A stretch of 28,573 nt of DNA from Klebsormidium nitens (Eukaryota > Streptophyta > Klebsormidiophyceae > Klebsormidiales > Klebsormidiaceae): positions 8,348 to 36,920 of the forward strand of contig DF237704.1 in NCBI GenBank assembly GCA_000708835.1, in the 5' to 3' direction. A model generated the notes under the pieces. It saw nothing but the letters and a program-made list of their open reading frames with translations. It was not told the origin of the DNA and searched no databases. A program made the translations under genes and the position numbers. Positions 21,201 through 28,573 of the stretch are shown piece by piece. Numbering within the stretch: position 1 is the first letter of the stretch; each line of letters starts with the position of its first letter.

Positions 21201-24200
21201 CAACCCGAGAGCTCTGTTTGTGTGGCTGGTGGTTTGGGGTATTGGCTAGCTGATTGCGGCTGCTATTGCGAACAGATACTGCATGATTCACTCTTGCAAA
21301 CTCGTTTTTCTGTGTCTCACTGTACTTCTGTCCGCTGTGCTTCAGGCGTTATGGCTGCGCACGCAAGAGGATGTAGCTGTCTTCATAACAAGCCTGAAAG
21401 GTCACATGGTGAGACTGCTTGCCCCTTCACTCAGTATGTCCTTGCTCTGTTTTCAGCAGCCTTAATCTGCTGACCTACTGGACTTGCAGGTTCCCTTGTT
21501 GGGCAGGATTCAGATGGCAACCAGAGGGTTCAAACAGAAGTTGCTGTGCCAGTCAGCGTTGGGGCCTGTGAGAGAAGCGACTCTTTTCAAAAGCTGCAAG
21601 CGGGGAGGCTACAAGTCGCAAGTTACTTCATGCTGACATGGTCATCATTGGGTACATGCTAAAAGAAGTGTTACATGGAGCAGTGCGCAAGCAGTCCTCT
21701 TGTCGAGGTCAAATTTCACTTCTGAAAGCTGTGAAGAGTTGCTGAATGGCTCTGGGAGACTAGTTGGGCGGCTAAGGATCCGCCTGAGCTTGGTGGGGTG
21801 CTCGAGAGGACGCTCGAATTGTTGTCCGCCCTAAAGAAAGGCTGTCGTTTCTCATTGTTCTTGTCTAGCAGAAACGTAGAAGCCAGCGTGCTGACGTCAT
21901 TCCGTCTCTCATCCCAGGTCACTCTGGCACTGGATCCCCATGCTTACTGGGTGATTGAGCGCCTGGCAGAATCGTTCATCACGTCATTAGCTGCTCCCGT
22001 GGGGGCGAAACGAAACATCCCAATTGCGGTGGCACTGAAAGGCCTGCAGATAATGTGCGAGGATATGGGGCCGCAAGCAGCACGGTTGTCAAAACATCAG
22101 GTAAGGCATTGAAAGCAAAGATTTATTCTCAGCATGAGAATCAGTGATTAACAGGCTTTCAGAGTTTTCGTGAGATGAGAAATATATGGATTACGAGGTG
22201 TATTGCATGTTGAGGGTACATTTGCAATTCTCGACTAGATTGAAAGAATTGAGGCTGCCGTTTTCCGCAATGGAGAGACGAATCGATTATAACTTGGATC
22301 AGGCCCTTTATGATCAAGGGACAATTTGACTACTTGTTTCGCTTCGACTGGTTTTTTTTGGTCCACATTCTGGAAGGTTTACCAGCATCTAATTGTCTCT
22401 CGCATTTCCCTCAGTTCGCAACAGCTGATTGCAACCAGCAGTGATCCTCCTATTGTGCAATGAAACCGAGTGGCGTGGGCAATACTAAGCAGATCTACAA
22501 AGGCGACTCAATATGCTTGCACCTGTACCCACAATAGTAGACCACCCTCACCTCACCTTGCGCAATGGCTATCTCTACGTTGTTTTCGTCCACTTTAGTC
22601 GCTAATCAGTGCATCCTCTCTTGTGTGCTTCCAGCAAGCCAGCATGACCCTGGTTGAGTGCATCCGTTGGTGCGTACCGGCGCCCGAAGCCATGTCTGCT
22701 GCCATGACGTTAGCGGATTCCGCAAGGGAGATTGTGGGGTCCCGGTACCCTAATCGTGCATTGCAAGGTTTGCTCACGTAAGTGTTTGATTCCCGCCGCT
22801 TTTTCGAAGCTGAACATCTTTGCATCGCTCTTGTTTCACTCTGATCTCATCGTTGCCTGGTTGGGCCACTTTCCGGGGCCTATGCTTTGGTTCACGAAAG
22901 TTTAGTGACGCTCGGATCCATCACATAACGAACATCTTTTTCTGGATTGGCCACAGTCCACAGGGAGGAACGTCAGTACGACCTGATCCTCTGAGCTGTA
23001 CCAGTCCCTTTCTGCTTTGAACCTCAAGACTTTATTGCTTTGACCGAGCGAAAGGTTTTTGGAGGGCTAAGGGCGCCGTTCGAAGTATTCAAGCTCTTCT
23101 GTAGCACAGTCTTATGCGTTTCCTCTTGTTTTTGCAGGTTAAACGTTCCGATTATTGCAGAAGCCATTGTAACCCAATTGCGAGGAAAGCATGCGGAGCT
23201 GTGTCTCGATAAGGGCCCCAGTCTCGGTCCGAAGCTGACCAAGTCCATCCTGGCAACCCCCTGTGGTGAGAACACCGCTTCTTCGTATACGCTTTCCTCC
23301 ACGAAAAGCGTGTGCTAGACTAGCTTGTGATCCAAGCAGTCTGCCGGCCGTTGGTTGTGACAGTCCCCGCCTGTTGCAAGCCCGAATAGTAACGGTAGAT
23401 TTTGTCGGAAAGGCCGAATCTGGACGCTGCTGCTTGGACTGTGTATGTAACCATGTTGCCAAACTCTAGTTGGATAGGCAGATGGTTCCTGCTTTCAGAT
23501 AGGTAGATCGAGACCCGTCCATCCTGGGCAAATACCACCGGGAGTCCATAGGCTCAGCTCAGGATCCCCTTCCCCGTTCAATGTCGACGTTGACAGCCTT
23601 CCTTCCATCACCGGAGCTTTTCACCACTTGACTAGCAAACACCCATCGCACGGTCTTGGATTCCATTCGGGTTTTGGAGTTGAAATCTTGATACCCTTGC
23701 AAGTCATTTGGTATCCATGTAAACAATACCCGCCCGCGCTCTCCCACAAAAGTCTGCTACTCACGGACCCTGGATTCCGGAAATCTAGACTTCGGAACAT
23801 CTTAACTTCTCATTCACCATCTTTGTGAGTGCAGTGGGCGACGAGCATCGCGTCGAGATCGTGGACGAGCTGCTGCATCCCGCCGTAATCATACCCATCC
23901 TCGAGAACGTTTTCGCAACAGACACGCTAGCATTTGGACTGGCCCTGCTGCCAAGAAGGTGAGCGGGCAACACATATCGTGGCAACACTGTGGATACTGG
24001 TGTATTTGTTTTGCTGACGTTGATTGCTGCTGGACCTGGCGTCACTGGTTGGCTGGTGGTATGTTCCAGATCAAATTGACTCCTTGCGAAAACGTCATCT
24101 CTATCAGGACCCCGTTGTAATAACCGTTATGATTTATTGCGCTCAAGAGGAACATATCCGATAAGCAAGCTTGCTTGCTCTTGAGTCAATACTTCTTTGT

Positions 24201-26972
24201 CTCTGCCACAGAAGACTGGTTGATGAAAGCCGAGTGTTTCCAAGAGTCGAAAGAAGAACGAGCGAAATGCCCCTGCTTCTGAATGCGCCGCACTCTTACA
24301 CGTTCCAGTCGTAAGCCTGCTTTAAAGGAATGCTGTCAGCACAGTCTTCCGTCTAAAGAAACGACCATTTTTTTTAACGTCACGATTATTAGCCTGGCTC
24401 AAGAGGCGCGTACTATTCCTCCCAGGACAATTGACTCAGCTCACCGGCCTGACAATGGCCTAGCAGCCACGTGCGTCACTCGTTTCTATTGATCAAACAA
24501 CCTGCGGTTCTACAATCGGCGGTTCATTACTGGAAAACGACTGTAAGAGTAGTACAACCTGATTTCTTCGACGGAGCTTTCGACGCTGACCACCAGACGT
24601 GTCCGCCCGCAGGTTTTTGGACGTCCGGCTGGAGCGCCTGAGCCACGTGGAGCGCCGCCACCCATCCTTCATCCTCGCCGAACTGATCAAGCTCGTCCAC
24701 CAGAACCGAGTCATCTGCGGCATCGTCAGTCATCCCCAAAACGCTCGACCCAACGGAACGGGGGCATCGATCGCCCCCCAAAGCAGACCCCCAAGCGCGG
24801 AAGGGTTCCCAAATCACGCGAACGGCCAGCCTTTACCCACTGGCTTCGTGCCGAATCCCCCTCCGCGGGCGCAATTGCCAAAGGACCTGTTTCAGAACTT
24901 GGAGGGTTTTGAGCCGGCACCCCCCCCGATCGCAGCCCAGCCAAACCCCCCTCCAGTCACGATTCCTGCAATTCCGTCGGCGCCCCCCCCAGCCCCTTAT
25001 AGTGGTTCTGAACCATCTTTGGTAAACAATAGCCCCATGCCACAGACCCCAGGACAGAGTAGAGTGAACTCCTTCGAGGGGGGTGGTTTTAGCAGCGGAA
25101 GCAGCCCCCCCGAGGGATCGTACCTGCCCCCCCACAAGGCGGACAAGATCAGGGAGCCGTCGGCTGTGTTTGTGCCGGGCCCCAAGGAGGCCAATGGGGG
25201 AGCGCCACGTGTCGATCCGCAGGAGGCGCTCGCCCGGGTGGAAAGGAACGCGGGGTACGTTCCGCCACACATCCGCAAGGTCGCTGAGCAAGCGAAGGGC
25301 CCGGGCGCGCCCGCCCAGAAGACGCGGGACGGAGATATGTGCGGCAAGTGCAACGTCAGGCTGGCGAACATGGTGCGTGGACGGTTATTTCTGCTTGTCT
25401 CGTTATTTGTAAGCCCGTTTGGAATGTAGACATGATTGCTATTGTTGCATTGGGGAGCACCCTTGTTCTAATCATTAGGAGGTTTATGCGCGTCATCTAG
25501 GACTCGTGGTTGCTGCTGTTGGTGCTTTCCGAGTTCTTTCACAGAGTCCTGCTGGTGAAGTCAGCGGAAAAAGTCTTGCGGAGTCGCTGTGGTGAAACTA
25601 GCGTAAAAGATAGAGATATCGGTCGGCCCTGCTTTGGCTCAAGCAGTGAAAGGATAAGAATGATGACCTTCCAAAGGGTGATTTTTGAACCCCAATTCTT
25701 AAGCTGACTGGTGTGGAGTGCACGATCTGCGTCCATGTTGCAATCTATGCGCATGCTAGGAATTAAGTCCCTATCGACATGTGTCTTCTAACGGGGCTGT
25801 TTCGTTCAGTCCTGTTTCATTCCGAGCGCTGTAGATTTTGGTGCAAGATCTTGCACCACTTGTACTCTGCGCGTATTTTATGCCTCTTCCCTAATCAAAA
25901 TCGCTTGCTCCACAGCTCTTACCGGAAGCTACCCTCATCATTGGAAATGTCCTTGTCCCCATATCTCGCAGGTGCTGTTTGGTCTATCTGCCGAATTAGC
26001 GTGCCATCAGAGTACTGCAAAGCTTTGTCTTAGATGTCCTAGATCTAACTTGCGGGCGTCCTTTTCTGCAGGTACTTCTGGACTGCGCCCACCTATGCGC
26101 CTGCTCCAACTGCGCGCAATTCCTCAGGAACTGCCCCACCTGCAACGCTCCGGTTATGGGCGTCATCGAGGTCGAGCTCCCCCCTCCCAAAGGCCCTGTT
26201 TCCGAGGCCCCCGCACCGAGCACCCCCACGGAGAGGCCGCCCGTCACGCCAACAGGGCCCCGGGAAGATTCCCCCGCCCCGGCTCCCAGCACCCCCTCCC
26301 CCAAAGCGGGCCAGCAGCCGAACCGAGCGCGCGCCCCGTATAACCCGCTGAAACCCACACAACCTCCGCAGCCGGGATACGGGCAGGCGAGCGATGCTTC
26401 TGAGGCGCAGCCAACGCATCCTGCGCAGCAGAATGGATACGGGATGAGCGGTCTGGCGCAGCCAAACGGGCCGATCACATTTCCGGCACAGAACGGGTTC
26501 AGGCAAGGGGCGCCTGCGGGATCCGCTTTTGGGCAAGGTAAGACTGGGCACACGGTTCCTTGGTACTTTATTCTGTTTGTCTTTGGTGGTTCGTGCGTCC
26601 TGTGCCTGTTTTTGTCAAGTGTTCCGCAGGAGCACTTCTCTTTTCAAACGAGAGGAGCTGGTTCTGCCCGACCATGCAAACCCGACGTACGGTCGCACCG
26701 AATCTTGAAGCCCTTGTCCCCAATAGGCACTTGCTTTTGGGATCATGTGCTCCCTACTCCACTTCAATCTTCAACGGCTTCTTCTTACCCTTTCGCTGTC
26801 TTGTGCAGCAGGTCCATCGCAAGCGGCACCAGTGTACCCCCCACCACCCATGGCCGCTCCCTTTCCCGGCAGACCACAAGTGCCAGGTGGCATGCCTGCA
26901 GCACTGCCAGCTGGCGTGCGGCGCCCTGCGCCATATCGCCCTCCCCTAGCTTATCGGCCTCCCGGAGTGTAA
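18218..26972 (+). CDS. RING - Pumilio-like - proline-rich - RING protein (candidate RNA-binding E3 ubiquitin ligase)
   Basis: Exons used: 18218-18409, 19338-19643, 19839-19883, 20063-20122, 20240-20348, 20660-20829, 21346-21408, 21490-21567, 21918-22100, 22635-22777, 23138-23265, 23835-23958, 24613-25372, 26072-26537, 26812-26972. Together they give about 995 aa with consistent phases. An in-frame TGA two codons before ATG 18218 fixes the start. Residues 30-74 form a complete C3HC4 RING (C30, C33, C45, H47, C50, C53, C71, C74). Residues about 167-570 are a helical solenoid with Pumilio-type motifs: HGLFNARMHVQ, LAAHPFANYVVQRLLDYA, RGTFACQRL, AYWVIERL and PNRALQGLL. Residues about 570-775 are rich in P, G and S and end GYVPPHIRK. 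A second C3HC4 RING follows (C777, C780, C792, H794, C798, C801, C808, C811), of the LDCAHLCACSNC type seen in MEX3/LUL-like ligases, then a P/G-rich tail. Inferred role: RNA-guided ubiquitin transfer. The weakest part is the exon chain between 19644 and 20239. RINGs are firm; the PUF assignment is good but divergent. Confidence 0.75.
19644..20062 (+). other. Unresolved splice segment of the RING-PUF-RING gene
   Basis: The stretch 19736-19782 looks codable in phase 0 (EPFDWYQLHLWSSAD) with good splice borders, but it leaves phase 2, which does not fit the next exon. Exon 19839-19883 (FECTSLDMVVCRFWE, phase 0 both sides) reads cleanly into 20063-20122 (MNIAATSHGLFNARMHVQKA). It can be reached directly from the donor at 19643 or through a 9- or 12-bp microexon ending at 19782 (RRL or QRRL). 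I favour leaving 19736-19782 out as a full exon. Confidence 0.5.
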
Positions 26973-27159
26973 GCGGCAGTACGGGGGCCGTAAAGATCGT
27001 TGGGCTGGGACTGGAAGCCGCTACGAACAAGATCCCGAAAAGAGCAGCATCCGACTTAGGAACACGTGTCGGCGCCAAGGTGGTTGTGGGGGTCTGCCGG
27101 CATTTGTGTACAGGAAGCAACGGGAGTGCGGATTGGAAGAGACACTGGGTTTTTTGTGT

Positions 27160-27268
27160 CGAGAAAGCGTAATCGGGCGGAAAATTTTGTGAAAGTAGGG
27201 GGTTTTATCTGGCCGAGAAGCGTAATCGGGCGAAAAACTTTGTGAAAGGTAGGGGTTTTATCTGGCCG
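27160..27268. repeat. Tandem duplication of a ~54-bp unit in the 3' flank
   Basis: Copies at about 27160-27213 and 27214-27268 both read CGAGAA(A)GCGTAATCGGGCG, then an A-rich TTTGTGAAAG run and GGGGTTTTATCTGGC, with a few substitutions and single-base indels. A degenerate partial third copy (GGGTTTTTTGTGTCGAG) precedes them at about 27147. The location, 190 bp after the stop codon, suggests the 3' UTR. Confidence 0.8.
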
Positions 27269-28263
27269 GCAAGGGAGAGGTGTGGACACTGCAGATCGTC
27301 AAGCTGTCCCGTTGCTCATAGTTCTCTTTCCAGACGTCTCGTCTGTCACCTGACACTTCTGGCTCTTGTTGCTGATCAAGCGCTTGATGCACGGGTTTTG
27401 ATAAACCGGCGGCTTCTGTATGAGAAAGTGCTGGTGTAGCTTCATTGTCTTTGACTATTGGAATGGGTAATGGTTACAGTGGTTGTAAGCATGACCACCT
27501 TCTCAGGCATTCTTGTCAGTGACTAGTATCTATAAACACACTTTGGGATATCATTCTCATCGATCACATGGAAGAGTTGTTGCCAGGCTGAGTTGGACTG
27601 ATCTAGCTTACACCATGACGCTCAGGTTTGGTAAGGTAGCGAGGCGTTAGGAAATCAAACCGACATGGATCCATATAGATGCCATGGAAAGCCTATGCAT
27701 TATGTGGCTGCGGCGTCTAAAAAGTCGGAGAGCATAGCTACGTACAGATAGGCTGCATTGTCTCTCCTTGCAAGATACTTCGCACATGGCTGCAAGGTTG
27801 ATTTGTAGGTCACAAGCAAACATTAGTACGAAACATGCTATTGCAGCGTTGTAGTGTGCTTTGAGAGATCGAGCTAGATAGCGGTCTCAACCATTGACCG
27901 GTGAATTGCTTTTCGAACATGCCACGCCGTTTCATAGCTAGACGAGGTTGTAGGCGTGGCATGCATATACATTTGCGTCTGCATGTTTGTTTCCTTCCAC
28001 AGCCGCCACTACCCAGCCAGTGCAACGTTGTTCGAAATCAATCCAGGATCTCGAACTCAAGTTCCGCTATGATTTCGAGTGAAAAAGATCAAAGGTTGCC
28101 AGTGAGGGCCGTTGATCAAGCATGATGCATCAATCATTCATGCTTTTGGTTTGCATCGCATTGAGGACGTTATGCACAGATTCACGTGTGTTCGCGACGT
28201 ATTAGTTGTAACTGTACATGTGGCACATATGGTTTCTTTACTAGTAGCCGCAGGGTTTCCCAT

Positions 28264-28411
28264 CCCGGCCGGCCCCCTGCCGGCACCCCCTCGGTCGTAC
28301 CGGCTGGCTGGCCGGCTGCGCCGGCCGGCCACCTTTGCCCATGATGCAAGCCTGGCGTTAATGGGTGACGGCCGGAGCTCCCGGGGGACCCCCCCGCGCG
28401 GGCTGGGCCCT
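28264..28411. repeat. CCGGC-rich block with many short inverted repeats
   Basis: The interval is far more GC-rich than its surroundings and is built from GGCCGG, CCGGC and GGCTGG words that can pair in several ways, followed by CCCGGGGG and CCCGCGCGGG. The text resembles the interior of the element in the EI24 intron (for example GGCTGGCCGG followed by a C-run and TGCCGG). I could not define terminal repeats, so calling it a mobile-element remnant is inference. Confidence 0.5.
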
Positions 28412-28573
28412 TTTTGTGACGATTACGTCTGGTTAAGCCTAACCTCGTTCTCGTCAGGATTTCGTTAGCTGCTTGTTAGCGAAACGACAGCGGTTACGTC
28501 TTAACGGCGCGCTGTGAGACCGTTGATGTACGGCGTTCTATCCAGATGACTCGACCTGGTCTTGTCTATCTGT

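Larger units (their letters stand above)
26973..28573. other. 3' flank of the RING-PUF-RING gene, no gene seen
   Basis: About 1.6 kb after the TAA. The first part should be 3' UTR. Apart from the tandem duplication at 27160-27268 and the GC-rich block at 28264-28411, I see only short, featureless open frames on either strand. Confidence 0.5.

Noticed and set aside
25996-26553. A 185-codon minus-strand open frame rich in G, A and C
   Set aside because: It is the antisense of the second RING and its proline-rich tail, which have a full set of zinc ligands and clean splice sites.

Overview
The window looks like nuclear DNA of a green plant-lineage organism. A streptophyte alga of the Klebsormidium type is my best guess, but it is a guess. 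Four protein genes are present, all cut by many GT-AG introns. The exon chains below were built by hand: I matched splice sites, carried the reading phase across each junction, and compared the conceptual proteins with remembered family patterns. No alignment or transcript was available. The families fit the plant lineage: a plant-style FUSC membrane protein, a stress-response A/B barrel (Dabb, HS1-like) protein, an EI24 protein with the plant pattern, and a RING/Pumilio-like protein. I saw no rRNA, tRNA, CRISPR array or prokaryotic operon.

Layout. (1) Positions 4-7936, minus strand: FUSC-family membrane protein, at least 13 exons, 3' end outside the window. (2) 7937-8938: about 1 kb between divergent starts. 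(3) 8939-10922, plus strand: a small Dabb gene with one membrane-anchor first exon and two homologous last exons, each with its own stop. (4) 10923-12752: convergent intergenic region. (5) 12753-17894, minus strand: EI24 homologue, nine exons, with a 281-bp inverted-repeat element in one intron. (6) 17895-18217: a 323-bp head-to-head promoter with a perfect 21-bp palindrome. (7) 18218-26972, plus strand: about 995 aa with a C3HC4 RING at each end of a Pumilio-like helical region and a proline-rich linker. (8) 26973-28573: 3' flank with a tandem duplication and a very GC-rich CCGGC-rich block.

Most notable points. The fourth gene has an apparent RING-PUF-RING architecture, which would make it a candidate RNA-binding ubiquitin ligase comparable in logic to MEX3 (KH plus RING) or Roquin (RING plus ROQ). 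The FUSC gene has two adjacent exons of exactly 153 bp, both phase 0, that encode alternative versions of the same segment of the membrane domain and align without gaps. This is the signature of mutually exclusive exons. The Dabb gene next to it shows a second case of exon duplication with predicted alternative use, so one window holds two independent examples. The four genes do not form an obvious pathway; divergent pairing is the only visible link.
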